Shown piece after piece: positions 36,801-45,813 of a DNA stretch of 64,000 bases; within the stretch, counting starts at the first letter, position 1; every line of letters starts with the position of its first letter. The translations under genes were made by a program, and so were the position numbers. The notes beneath the pieces were generated by a model that searched no databases, was not told where the DNA came from, and was given only the letters and a program-made list of their open reading frames with translations. This stretch comes from Spartinivicinus ruber. Lineage in GTDB: Bacteria; Pseudomonadota; Gammaproteobacteria; Pseudomonadales; Zooshikellaceae. The stretch lies in NCBI RefSeq assembly GCF_011009015.1, contig NZ_CP048878.1:3316354-3380353 (forward strand), written 5' to 3'.

Positions 36801-37250
36801 TCAAGGTTCCATTGGCGAGCGGGCAGTAATCTTATCACGAGTTTGAGCAAACCCAGTAAATAGATACACCAACTTGCCGCCATCTGTAATTTGTAACTCC
36901 CCCATCCCTTTTTCACACAACTGGTCCAGCTGTCTGGTTGCTTCTTCTAAAGAGCAGTCTGCTAGTACAGCGACTTCAGCAGCCGTTACTTGACCAGCAT
37001 TAGCCAGAATTGCAGCTAAAATACGTTTTTCCAGGGCCTGTCTGTCTATTTGTTTTAATTGCTTTCTATTGCGTATCACCAACCAAACACCGACGATAAT
37101 CATCAATAGAAAGATAACCACAAATGGTAAGGAAAACCCTTCTGAATAAGGGTTATCAAAATAAAACCAAATAAAAAAAGAAAGAGCGAAAAAAAGTCCG
37201 CCTACAAGACTAGAACACACACCAAGTGCGATAAAAATCCACTGCTTCAT
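36801..37250 (-). CDS. Small membrane protein with C-terminal winged-helix-like domain, 149 aa
   Basis: Unrecognised family. Two hydrophobic segments (residues 5-30 and 40-60, KQWIFIALGVCSSLVGGLFF and LPFVVIFLLMIIVGVWLVI) are followed by a basic linker (RNRKQLKQIDRQ) and a soluble part, residues about 70-140, with the feel of a winged helix (AAILANAGQVTAAEVAVLAD, EEATRQLDQLCEKGM, GKLVYLF). It starts 15 bp after the GST stop on the same strand, so the two are probably one transcript. A membrane-bound regulator is possible but not shown. Confidence 0.65.
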   Translation of the reverse strand: MKQWIFIALGVCSSLVGGLFFALSFFIWFYFDNPYSEGFSLPFVVIFLLMIIVGVWLVIRNRKQLKQIDRQALEKRILAAILANAGQVTAAEVAVLADCSLEEATRQLDQLCEKGMGELQITDGGKLVYLFTGFAQTRDKITARSPMEP

Positions 37251-37265
37251 CTTTACCTGCTTCGA

Positions 37266-37868
37266 TCAATGAACACCCGGCTTGGTAGCAAGCCATTCCT
37301 CTCCACAACATTGGCTGTCAAACCACTTAGCCAGTGCTGGAAAACTTTGTTGCCACTGCAATTCAGCATGGCGAAATGACAAATAGTCACAACAACAACC
37401 TAAAAACACATGGGCTATCGTTTGGGTATCAGGCAATAGTTTAAGGGTTTGTGCTAACTCATTTAAGCTCCGTTGAACCCCTTGCTGCATTCGTTCCAAC
37501 CAAAACCCTGACTGACAGTGTTGTTCTTTTCTTAGCTTTTCCTGTTGAAAAGCGACTGCCAGCTCTAAAACCCCTTTCGTTAAAGTAAAATATCGGTGCA
37601 ATGGCCAAGTGTGCTTTATAGATTGATATAACTGGCCTTTACCCCAGTGTTGATCCAAGTAATCACATATCACCTCACTATCCATGAGTGCTTGTTGGTC
37701 ATCAATGATTAAACATGGTACTTTGCCTAACGGGTTAGCGTGTAACAATATTGGTTCATTATTAAATGGATGACTCACGGTTTCCTTGACATTATTCAGC
37801 TGTAACTGACGAATCACGATTCGTACTGCTCGTGCAAATGGTGATGCATCGCTATAAAGTAATTCCAT
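37266..37868 (-). CDS. Glutathione S-transferase family protein, 200 aa
   Basis: Thioredoxin-fold N-terminal domain (MELLYSDASPFARAVRIVIR; residues 1-75) with the conserved cis-Pro and Ser-Glu pair in LGKVPCLIIDD and LMDSEVICDYLD, then an all-helical C-terminal domain. The Ser at residue 6-9 region (SDASPFAR) takes the catalytic position as in bacterial YfcF/YibF-like GSTs. Length is normal. It is flanked on both sides by copies of the structured repeat. The substrate is unknown. Confidence 0.85.
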   Translation of the reverse strand: MELLYSDASPFARAVRIVIRQLQLNNVKETVSHPFNNEPILLHANPLGKVPCLIIDDQQALMDSEVICDYLDQHWGKGQLYQSIKHTWPLHRYFTLTKGVLELAVAFQQEKLRKEQHCQSGFWLERMQQGVQRSLNELAQTLKLLPDTQTIAHVFLGCCCDYLSFRHAELQWQQSFPALAKWFDSQCCGEEWLATKPGVH

Positions 37869-37883
37869 TGACTATTTCCTAAG

Positions 37884-38052
37884 TATGCTCTTCGCTAATG
37901 ACTTTTAGGCTTTGTTACCATCACTTTTGACTACCAAAGATGGTAGAGCAGTTAATGCAGGATCTATTACCTGCTACCCCAATCAATTAGTTTATCTAAG
38001 CTCCTAAAGCTTCAACACTCAGTAGCCTAGCCCTTGTGCCCTAAAAGTATAT
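37884..38052 (+). repeat. Structured intergenic repeat, copy 2
   Basis: Diverged copy of the element at 36,547: TATGCTCTTCGCTAATGACT, then TTTAGGCTTTGTTACCATCA. The first hairpin is CTACC/GGTAG (37931-37946), where copy 1 has CCACC/GGTGG, a compensatory pair change. ATTAGTTTATCTAAG (37986-38000) keeps the loop and inner stem of the long hairpin, but the outer stem is eroded. It lies between the GST start and the DUF924 stop, just upstream of the GST gene. Confidence 0.65.
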
Positions 38053-38068
38053 GAAAATGATGTAATCC

Positions 38069-38617
38069 TCAGAAGCTAGAGCCTGGCTGGGCTAAAAATG
38101 TTAATTCAGCAGGTGTGGATTGACGGCCTATTACTTGATTACGGTGGGGATAACGCCCAAATTGCTCAATAATTACCTTATGTTTCAACTCAAACTCTAA
38201 GTTGTCTTCTAAGCCTGGTTGACTAAAGAGTTTAACGGCTTGCTCATGAATCACTAACGACTCACTATGCATATACGGCATATAAAGAAATCCTCGTTGC
38301 TTGATCGTTAGCTTTTTATCTACTTGTTGTGCAACTGCTTCCTGAGCAAGCACAACTGCCATTGAATCCCACTTAAATGCTTCAGGTTGATCACGGAAAA
38401 TATTGCGTGAAAACTGATCAATAATAATAATTTCTGCTAAGCGCCCTTCAGCTTGGTTACGCCAACTAAACAGCTCTCCGTTAGCCGCTTGTTGATGCAC
38501 GGGGGAAAAACGGTCTTTGATTAACTGATCAAAATCAGCATCTTTTATCCACCACTGCTGTGGTGTTATTTCATTGAACCAGAATTCAAGTATATCTTGG
38601 TATGCTGTATGCTTCAT
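38069..38617 (-). CDS. DUF924 family protein, 182 aa
   Basis: Matches the DUF924 (YbgS-like, TPR-like helical) family: ILEFWFNEITPQQWW at the N-terminus, LAEIIIIDQFSRNIFRDQP, GFLYMPYMHSESLVIHEQAV and EQFGRYPHRNQVIGR at the C-terminus are the standard signature segments. Molecular function in the family is not established. The ATG at 38617 gives the standard N-terminus; an upstream ATG at 38656 adds 13 hydrophobic residues and lacks support. Stand-alone gene. Confidence 0.88.
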   Translation of the reverse strand: MKHTAYQDILEFWFNEITPQQWWIKDADFDQLIKDRFSPVHQQAANGELFSWRNQAEGRLAEIIIIDQFSRNIFRDQPEAFKWDSMAVVLAQEAVAQQVDKKLTIKQRGFLYMPYMHSESLVIHEQAVKLFSQPGLEDNLEFELKHKVIIEQFGRYPHRNQVIGRQSTPAELTFLAQPGSSF

Positions 38618-39172
38618 AATGATAGGATGGTCTAATATAGCTATAGTGACAACCAATTACTTTATACAACTAGTATCGCGTATATGGTTTAACAACAGCA
38701 AGGTATTAATGGTTAGGTTGATGAGCATTACAAATCATTAGCAATGCATTATTAGCTCTCCCCCATAACAACATAATCCACATTATTTTTTAACGTATAT
38801 TTCTTTATCGTTATAAAAATAGTAAGCACCCTTTCTATTTAACAACTAATTTTTTAATCGGCTCATCCTTTATAAAAAAACCTATGTATTTATTCTCAAA
38901 TAGTGCCATTTCATTGAACTAAGGGTGTCATTATTGGCCTACACAGGGAACAATAGCCCCAGGAACATGGCAGCTGATCTTTCTTTGATAATTGATCAAA
39001 TACCGAACAGGGAATCAGATTAGTAAGTTCACATAGGTTTTATTTATTAAATTGTTGTTGGTTTTTTATTCGCTCTTGGCTTATATACCTAGTTATATTC
39101 TTAACAAATAAGTCATACTTTGAACACATTGGCGCCAACAACCTGTATCTTTACATTAAAGGATAAGTGCTA
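38618..39172. other. Intergenic region upstream of the large lipoprotein gene
   Basis: About 550 AT-rich bases between divergent genes. I see no gene, strong hairpin or recognisable riboswitch. The region 38,935-39,025 is less AT-rich than the rest (ATTGGCCTACACAGGGAACA; CCCCAGGAACATGGCAGC) and could be an untranslated leader. A good ribosome site, AAAGGA, lies nine bases before the lipoprotein ATG. Confidence 0.4.
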
Positions 39173-42100
39173 ATGAAATCGCCAGCAATTTACATTGCTC
39201 TAATCAGCATTTTGTCTCTCTGTCTGACTGGCTGTCCAGACTCCAGTAATTCCGACCCAAAGCCTGATACCACCACTCTGCCTGATGCTGACATTCCTCC
39301 TACTCCTCCAACCACTGGAGAGGAAGATAATGATAACAATTCCAACGATGTTCCAACGGATGATCCAGTTGTCAATAATGATCCACCTGCGCCATCCCAG
39401 CCATCACCAGATACACCGGTGAAAACTGGCAAAAAAATTACTGAAATCATTATTGCCCACGCAGAAGGTAAACCATTAGCAGACTACATTACCTTTGGCC
39501 ATGCATTTAAACCAGGTGAAATCAGTGCCAATGAAACCGTACTACTAAAAAATGCCAAAGGTAATCTAATTCGTACTCAAGTTGATAAAAAAGCGACTCA
39601 CCCCGATGGCTCGCTGAGACATGCGATTATTAGTGCTAAAGTCAACCTAGCAAGCCCTCAAGAAACCTTCTCATTATTTAAAGGAACCGGGGCAAATCCT
39701 GGCAAGTCTATTAGCCGTGCCCAGTTACAGCAATATAACCTTGACTTAACCCTTTCATTAGATATTGGCAGCGCTGCTTACCATCTCAAACTATCAGATG
39801 TAATTGCCAATGGTACCCTGGAAAAACAGTGGATTGCTGGGGGCATTGCTAACGAGTTTATTTTTAGTAGCCCAATTAAAAATAGTCAGGGACAACCTCA
39901 TCCTCACCTACATGCCCGCTTTTACTTAAGAACTTATGGTAGTAATAATGAAAAAGCCACCGTATCTGTGGTGGTAGAAAACACTTATGCCTATCAACCG
40001 AACCCACGTAACTATACCTATAACGTCAAACTGACTAGCCAAGGTAAAACTCTTTTTCAACAAAACGCTGTTGAGCACTATCACCACGCCCGTTGGAAGC
40101 GAGATGTTATTTTAAAAGGCAATGACCCTCTTCATATTGTCTTTAATAAAAACTATTTAATGAACACCAAAGCACTTCCATTATACGACCCATCAATTCA
40201 AATAGATGAAGCGACGATCAGTAGTCTCTACCAAAACTATCAGGCTAAGAGCCAATTGATGAATAGAGGTACCGTTACCTCACCAATGGCAACAACAGGC
40301 GGACGTATTGATATTGGCCCATTGCCTGGCTGGGCTGCTGGCTATTTAATTAGTCAGGATAAACGTCTTAAAAATGTCACCCTGGGTAATGCCAGTCAAG
40401 CAGGAGCCTGGTCTATCCACTACAGAGACAAACAAACAGGACAAATTGTTCGTATTGATAAAAAGCCCTATGCTGGTTTGAAGGGAAATCCTGCTGATTT
40501 CATTAATCGCGAAACAGGCAAGTCCGAAGCATTTCCTAAGTGCGATCCTTGTACCAACCCTCACCAACCTGACAGTGCTCATCAACCCGCCTTTGCTTAT
40601 TTACCTTATCTTTTTACGGGTAATTATTATGATTTCGAAGAGCTTATGTTTTGGGCCAACTACAACTTACTGAACTCCCACCCCTGGTATCGGCGTAAAG
40701 AGCAAGGTATTTTTAGAAACCTTCAAGTACGTGCGGAAGCCTGGTCATTACGCACCTTAGGTCAAGTGGCCTATATTAGCCCGGATAAAAGCCCAGTTAA
40801 GCAGTACTTCCAACAAGTTCTAGATAACAACCTTTCTTATTTAGAAAATATTTATATCAATAAAGCTGAAAGCGATCGCGAAGGAAAAGAAACGTTAATC
40901 GATAATTTTGGTATCCGAACTGGCAGTTACGCCTTGGTTTATAATAACAAAACTGGGCTTGCTCCCTGGATGGATGATTTCCATACCTGGTCACTAGGGT
41001 TCTTAAAAGAACTTGGGTTTAGCAAAGCAGAAAAAATACTGGATAAGCGAGCTAAATTCAGTATTGAAAGAATGCTTAATTCAGGCTTTTGTTGGAATTT
41101 TGCCAGTAGCTATAGCCTTAACTTAAGGGATAAAACCAGTAACGAGCAATTTGCAGTCTACCGTTCATTTGCAGAGGCATTTTCCAAGACAGTAAATATT
41201 GACCTACAAAAAATGCCATGTAATTCCCAGCAAATGATTAACTACTATAACCAACAGCAAAATAAAAGCTTAAAGCCAGGCCATATGGTAGGTTACGCAT
41301 ATTCCACTGTTGGTTTTCCAGCCCACTTGCAAATTGCTTTGGCAGTTGCAGCCGACTCAAACTACCCAAACGCAATGAAAGCTTGGGACACATTTACCAA
41401 GCGTTCAGCCAAGCCTGACTATAGTAAAGGCCCTCAGTTAGCCTTGGTGCCTCGCAGTCGGTACACCCAAGCTGATAATGTTATCAACGCAAAGGGAATG
41501 AGCTTTCATCCCGAAGTTCCTAGTCAAGCACTAGTGGTCAACCCTGTTAATTTACCACCATCCGATGATGATACAAACGACGATGACCCAAATAACGATG
41601 ACGACAATAATAATGGTGATGATGTCATTATTATTGAAGACCCTGATGACCAGGTTGAAACTGTCTTCCATGATCCTGTACCGAATACAGCTCCAGCCGT
41701 CAGCTCTTTAACTAAAAGTGTAAAAAAGTCTACAACTGAAAGCAAACCTGTCAGTCAGGTTACCCCTATTAATGACGTTGTTAACAATATGAAACCAGGG
41801 CAATGGTATCATGTCAAAACTCACAACACCTTAGCAGAGGTATTTCCTAAAAAACGCCATGACAGTTGGGGCAGCTCAGGTCCAACAGCTGTGTTATCAG
41901 CTTGGTCTGGTGGAGCAATTGGTAATGGTCAACTGCTACTCTGGGGTGGTGGACGATCTGACTACGGTGGTAATGAAGTATATAGCCTAGATTTAAATAC
42001 GCTTCACTGGAGCCGCTTAACAGAGCCAAGCGGTTATTATCGCGATGCTCACGGTAAGTGTATTGATCAAAACAGTCAGCCAACCAGCAATTGCATGACC

Positions 42101-42928
42101 ATAGATCAAACCCCTACCGCCGCCCACTCTTATGGCGCAGTGCAGTATTTACCTAATTTGGGAAAGTTCTGGATGGGTCCAGGCTCTTTATACATCAGTG
42201 GTAGGGATACATTACAACAGCAGTCTTACTTTTTTGACCCACAATCAAAACAGTGGGCTAAACAGCAAGCCATTCCACTACCAGGTAAACTAAGCTCCGC
42301 TTATGATAAGCAAACAGGATATATATTAGTCGCTAATGGCAAAAAAATGGTTGCCTATGATCCAGTGAATAACCGTATAAAACACCGGTCAACTTCTGGT
42401 CCTGACCATGGTGGTGCCTCACCTTCAGGATTTGCTCCTGACCGTCGTCTATTTATCCAACTACTTGATTCAAAAGTCAGTTATTACGATCTAAGCGATG
42501 TTGACTGGAACAACCCAAACAGTAAATTGCCAAAAATCAAGACCACTCCATTATACGTCAAACAAGCAGGCAAACGAGAGCGCTTCCAACTAAGGCAAAA
42601 CCAGCTGAGCGAAACCCCCACCTCACTTCGCCATTATGGCGTTGACTATGATACGGTTAACAGAGTATTTGTGTTGTGGGATGGCGGCACCAGTATCATT
42701 ACGCTAGACCCAGAAACCTGGACACTAACCGAACAAAAACCAACAGCAACAAAAAATATCCCTAGCCAATATAATGATCAAGGAAGACGGAAAGACCAAG
42801 GGGTCTTTGGCCGCTGGAGATATGTTCCTGAATGGAGTAGCTTTGTTGGCTATAATGATAAAAATCAAGGCATCTGGTTATATCAACTACCTTATCAAAC
42901 TTATAATACTGCTGCAGTACAACAGTAA
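39173..42928 (+). CDS. Large two-module lipoprotein, C-terminal beta-propeller-like domain, 1251 aa
   Basis: Surface or periplasmic lipoprotein: signal MKSPAIYIALISILSLCLTG with lipidation Cys21. A Pro/Asp/Asn-rich spacer (about 22-85) leads to module 1 (about 86-795), which opens with two beta-rich domains (DYITFGHAFKPGEI, ATHPDGSLRHAIISAK) similar in style to PcRGLX/YetA-like exo-enzyme domains and continues as a largely helical, Trp/Tyr-rich region (DDFHTWSLGFLKELGF). A second Asp/Asn-rich linker (about 800-830) joins module 2 (about 880-1250), which has kelch/galactose-oxidase-like repeats (LLLWGGGRSDYGGNEVYSLD, VFVLWDGGTSIITLDPETW). Polysaccharide binding or cleavage outside the cell is the likeliest role, not proven. 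Confidence 0.7.
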   Translation: MKSPAIYIALISILSLCLTGCPDSSNSDPKPDTTTLPDADIPPTPPTTGEEDNDNNSNDVPTDDPVVNNDPPAPSQPSPDTPVKTGKKITEIIIAHAEGKPLADYITFGHAFKPGEISANETVLLKNAKGNLIRTQVDKKATHPDGSLRHAIISAKVNLASPQETFSLFKGTGANPGKSISRAQLQQYNLDLTLSLDIGSAAYHLKLSDVIANGTLEKQWIAGGIANEFIFSSPIKNSQGQPHPHLHARFYLRTYGSNNEKATVSVVVENTYAYQPNPRNYTYNVKLTSQGKTLFQQNAVEHYHHARWKRDVILKGNDPLHIVFNKNYLMNTKALPLYDPSIQIDEATISSLYQNYQAKSQLMNRGTVTSPMATTGGRIDIGPLPGWAAGYLISQDKRLKNVTLGNASQAGAWSIHYRDKQTGQIVRIDKKPYAGLKGNPADFINRETGKSEAFPKCDPCTNPHQPDSAHQPAFAYLPYLFTGNYYDFEELMFWANYNLLNSHPWYRRKEQGIFRNLQVRAEAWSLRTLGQVAYISPDKSPVKQYFQQVLDNNLSYLENIYINKAESDREGKETLIDNFGIRTGSYALVYNNKTGLAPWMDDFHTWSLGFLKELGFSKAEKILDKRAKFSIERMLNSGFCWNFASSYSLNLRDKTSNEQFAVYRSFAEAFSKTVNIDLQKMPCNSQQMINYYNQQQNKSLKPGHMVGYAYSTVGFPAHLQIALAVAADSNYPNAMKAWDTFTKRSAKPDYSKGPQLALVPRSRYTQADNVINAKGMSFHPEVPSQALVVNPVNLPPSDDDTNDDDPNNDDDNNNGDDVIIIEDPDDQVETVFHDPVPNTAPAVSSLTKSVKKSTTESKPVSQVTPINDVVNNMKPGQWYHVKTHNTLAEVFPKKRHDSWGSSGPTAVLSAWSGGAIGNGQLLLWGGGRSDYGGNEVYSLDLNTLHWSRLTEPSGYYRDAHGKCIDQNSQPTSNCMTIDQTPTAAHSYGAVQYLPNLGKFWMGPGSLYISGRDTLQQQSYFFDPQSKQWAKQQAIPLPGKLSSAYDKQTGYILVANGKKMVAYDPVNNRIKHRSTSGPDHGGASPSGFAPDRRLFIQLLDSKVSYYDLSDVDWNNPNSKLPKIKTTPLYVKQAGKRERFQLRQNQLSETPTSLRHYGVDYDTVNRVFVLWDGGTSIITLDPETWTLTEQKPTATKNIPSQYNDQGRRKDQGVFGRWRYVPEWSSFVGYNDKNQGIWLYQLPYQTYNTAAVQQ

Positions 42929-43408
42929 TCGTTTAAATAATTTTCCTATCGAACAAGTAGCCACTATACTATTTTGGTGGCTACCAACCAACATACCACT
43001 CTTTTTCTCGACGTAGACCCACTATGCTTGCAAAAAAGCGCCATGCCAGAAAATAAATGACTTCGAAAACTGTTCCCAATTTTACGTATGGACTACTAGC
43101 TCATTATTCAGTGCTACTTTATGACACTTTTAAAAAGCCTGCTTGATTTGGAATATTAAAGCTAATGCCCCTATTATCGCTAAAAATTCTGACTTTTAGG
43201 GTCGCCTTTTCCTATTTGACGCTAAAATAAAAAATACGAATTAAAACCCAGGAAGAGTAGCAACTGTAGTACATATATTTGTCTAATATTAAGCTATGCT
43301 AGCAAGAAACATGTCACCCAAAGCGATCGCCATCACCCAAAAGCTAGGGAAGTAAAGTTATCAAGCATAAGCAAATCCTAACTATCACCACTTAAAAGGG
43401 ATGCTTTG
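42929..43408. other. Intergenic region between lipoprotein and STAS genes
   Basis: About 480 bases. It holds the hairpin at 42,957-42,984 and a weaker stem, CTAAAAATTCTGACTTTTAG (near 43181), but no gene I can support. Confidence 0.4.
42957..42984 (+). terminator. Possible terminator after the lipoprotein gene
   Basis: GTAGCCAC and GTGGCTAC form a perfect eight-base-pair stem with a 12-base loop, 28 bases after the stop. The nearest T run begins about 17 bases downstream, so it is not a textbook terminator. Confidence 0.45.
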
Positions 43409-43921
43409 ATGGATTTTTCAATTTACAAGAAAGAACAAAAAGTCATTATCGCTTTAAAAGAACACTTTGATGCCAAAGTGTCACAAAAACTGAAGTATAT
43501 CTTTGATCAATTAGCAAACAAAATCACTGATGACGTATTAATCAATCTAAGACCTGTACTATTCATGGACTCTACTGGCATTGGCACGATCATTCACATG
43601 CATAAAGTTTTAAAGGGAAAACAAAAGCGCATTTTTATTATAGGTGCAGAAGGTCAGCCATTAGGTTTACTTACCATGCTTAAGGTGAACCGAGTTATTC
43701 CCTGTTTACCCACCATGGAGGATTACCAAATCCATTATGCTCCCTCACAATCCTTATCTACCGAGCAAACAGCTGAAACAGAAACCAAAGAGACAACACA
43801 AACTGAACAGAGTAATAATGAGCAAGAAAACCAAAAACAAGTAGAAGTGAATAACAACGAGACAAATCAGACTAAAATAGTCAAAGGCCAAACCGAGGAT
43901 AACATTGAAGATTTAATTTAA
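43409..43921 (+). CDS. STAS-domain anti-sigma-factor antagonist-like protein, 170 aa
   Basis: Residues 1-108 are a STAS domain of the SpoIIAA type, with the phosphorylatable Ser55 in LFMDSTGIGTI and a following helix-strand (KQKRIFIIGAEGQPLGLLTM). Residues 115-170 are a Thr/Glu/Gln/Asn-rich tail without hydrophobic core. No partner kinase, phosphatase or sigma factor is adjacent. The ATG at 43409, with AAAGGG eight bases upstream, is the start; a TTG immediately before it is not needed. Role in a partner-switch is inferred from the family. Confidence 0.82.
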   Translation: MDFSIYKKEQKVIIALKEHFDAKVSQKLKYIFDQLANKITDDVLINLRPVLFMDSTGIGTIIHMHKVLKGKQKRIFIIGAEGQPLGLLTMLKVNRVIPCLPTMEDYQIHYAPSQSLSTEQTAETETKETTQTEQSNNEQENQKQVEVNNNETNQTKIVKGQTEDNIEDLI

Positions 43922-43950
43922 GTTACAAACAGTCAAACAACAAGGAATCA

Positions 43951-44712
43951 TTATTTGCTGTAGTTTTGATGAATTTTTTGCAATACACCTTTATCACTTA
44001 AAATACTAAGGCTTTCTCTAAGTTTATTCACTAGTTCATCACTCGTATCTTTGTTTAAGGCCATATAATAACCTTCAGGTGATAAATCGGCAAAAAAATA
44101 CGCTTGACGTAATAATTTTTCTGGTTTGTACCCCATGCTTTTACAAATATGATAAGCAACCATTTCATTCATTGCCCATAAATCAATCCGTTTATTGATC
44201 AGCATTGTCAAACCACGCTTATAATCATAATAACTCAATATATTGACATTTTTTTTAAAGCCTTTACTTAATAAATACTGCTCCCTGACACTTTCACGAA
44301 AAGTGCCGATTAAATACTGTTTTGCCTCTTCCAATTTATTAATCTGAATATCGTCTCGTTGCTTTAATGTAAACAGATAAAATTTAGCTGGAGCAATAAC
44401 CCCTACCCATTTAAATAGCTCCTCCCGCTTTTTATTTCGGCCAATGGAATAAATTAATACATTAGGTTTAGTCAAAGCCATTTTATAAGCTCTTACCCAA
44501 GGATAGGAACGAAAAGTTGCTTTAATTTTTGCCTCAGCCAGCACAGCACTCACAACCTCAGTACTAAGACCCGTAATATTATTATTTTCTGTATAGTTAT
44601 AAGGTGGAAATTCCTCTGTCACAACTTGCAATATAAAGCCATCATCAGCCCAGACCATTATAGAAAACACTGCTATCAGCAACCCGAGCAATTTGGCTAA
44701 AGGCTTAGTCAT
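43951..44712 (-). CDS. Periplasmic substrate-binding protein, SBP_bac_3 family, 253 aa
   Basis: Secreted stand-alone binding protein: signal peptide MTKPLAKLLGLLIAVFSIMV ends near WADDG; mature start FILQVVTEEFPPYNYTENNN is the amino-acid-binding pattern. SYPWVRAYKMALTKPNVLIY and SDKGVLQKIHQNY at the C-terminus are typical. Same broad family as the gene at 24,519, but not a near-duplicate. No transporter genes are adjacent. Convergent with the STAS gene. Confidence 0.82.
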   Translation of the reverse strand: MTKPLAKLLGLLIAVFSIMVWADDGFILQVVTEEFPPYNYTENNNITGLSTEVVSAVLAEAKIKATFRSYPWVRAYKMALTKPNVLIYSIGRNKKREELFKWVGVIAPAKFYLFTLKQRDDIQINKLEEAKQYLIGTFRESVREQYLLSKGFKKNVNILSYYDYKRGLTMLINKRIDLWAMNEMVAYHICKSMGYKPEKLLRQAYFFADLSPEGYYMALNKDTSDELVNKLRESLSILSDKGVLQKIHQNYSK

Positions 44713-44820
44713 TTGGTTACCACGCTATTTCAGCGATATTACCAGTCAGTAAAGCATAGCCTCAAACGATGGTAAAACTTGTCTGTAGCCTCATTTATTA
44801 GAAAGTATTACAAACGATCA

Positions 44821-45813
44821 TCAGCGATAGCGAGGCGTAAGATAACGAAAGGCGTATGGGTTTTCAGTAACTGGCTGATCAGCTAATTGCTTTCCATCCC
44901 TACTGATATCTCGAGGGGTAAGGTTCGAAAGAGGTTTAACTGTAAAGAGTTCAGACTGCTGAATAAAAATTGGCATCACAGCTATTGGCGTGAGTGGTTT
45001 TGCTATTACCTGCCCCTGACTGTCTGTAAAAAAGATATTGGCCCGCGGATGAGGACGAATCAACCGATAGTCAGCAAACAGCACTTCATTATCAGGTAAT
45101 CCAGCAAGTGCTTCTACATTCATCCGGTAGTGAGTCAATTTGCCATTTGCCGAGCTGAACTCCACATAAGGCTTTTGACAACATCCTTCTCCAAACAAAC
45201 TATTGGCTTCTGCAATCAGCCGCTCACGCAGCTCATCAACGGTTGTTTGCTTCCCTCCTACACCTTTGCGTCGCCAATGCAATTGGACCTTAGCAACAGT
45301 GCCCGGTTGATCAGGCAGCTGTGCTTTTGAATATAAAGGTACTTGGCGATAAGCTTGGAGCAATACTACTGATGGTTGACCTGGTTGCGATAAATATTTA
45401 TGCATATGTCGTCGAATCTTAAATGGCAGCTGCAACATAGCCTCTTTCAGTGATGCTTTTAACTGGTTAAATTGCTGTAATTGCCGAAAGCCTGTTACAC
45501 CAATACTCACAACACCACTTAAACGTTTAGTTGAAACAATATTTTGCTCATCTGCTTTGTAAAAATCAGTCAATAAATCGAGTAAAGCACATTTAGTAGT
45601 TTCATGGGCTGGATCGAGCTGCTTGACTTCAAGGCTCTCTGGTACTTCACTGGCTTCTCGAAGTGGGATTTCACAAGCAGTATGGATAGCCAAACTGTTA
45701 TCTTCCAGCAACAGTTGCTTTAAATTGGCGCCAAACGACTTCAAAGCATAAAACTTTTCCCTCACAACTTCACGCTGTAAGGCTTCCTTTTCTGTAAAAG
45801 CAGGTGTTCTCAT
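44821..45813 (-). CDS. tus: Tus-like DNA replication terminus site-binding protein, 330 aa
   Basis: Predicted Ter-site-binding protein that arrests replication forks in one direction. Recognised by pattern against E. coli Tus: LEVKQLDPAHETTKCALLDL (61-80; Tus IEVKQHLG...), then KRLSGVVSIGV where Tus has VRLPGVLCYQV, FNQLKASLKEAMLQLP, PSVVLLQAYRQVPLY (Tus LITLNAYRTL), VAKVQLHWRRKG where Tus has LRFGWANKH, and LPDNEVLFADYRLIRPHPRA (Tus [20 protein letters not shown]). Length is near the 309 of Tus. The assignment is by remembered sequence, at low identity. A Ter-like sequence lies just upstream of the start. Confidence 0.68.
   Translation of the reverse strand: MRTPAFTEKEALQREVVREKFYALKSFGANLKQLLLEDNSLAIHTACEIPLREASEVPESLEVKQLDPAHETTKCALLDLLTDFYKADEQNIVSTKRLSGVVSIGVTGFRQLQQFNQLKASLKEAMLQLPFKIRRHMHKYLSQPGQPSVVLLQAYRQVPLYSKAQLPDQPGTVAKVQLHWRRKGVGGKQTTVDELRERLIAEANSLFGEGCCQKPYVEFSSANGKLTHYRMNVEALAGLPDNEVLFADYRLIRPHPRANIFFTDSQGQVIAKPLTPIAVMPIFIQQSELFTVKPLSNLTPRDISRDGKQLADQPVTENPYAFRYLTPRYR

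Noticed and set aside
38935-39025. Riboswitch upstream of the lipoprotein gene
   Set aside because: The less AT-rich patch does not fit any riboswitch core I know, and I could not draw a convincing conserved structure.
43301-43405. GCGATCGC-type palindrome near 43,323 as an origin or attachment site
   Set aside because: A single short palindrome (GCGATCGC) with no DnaA boxes, duplication or mobile genes nearby.
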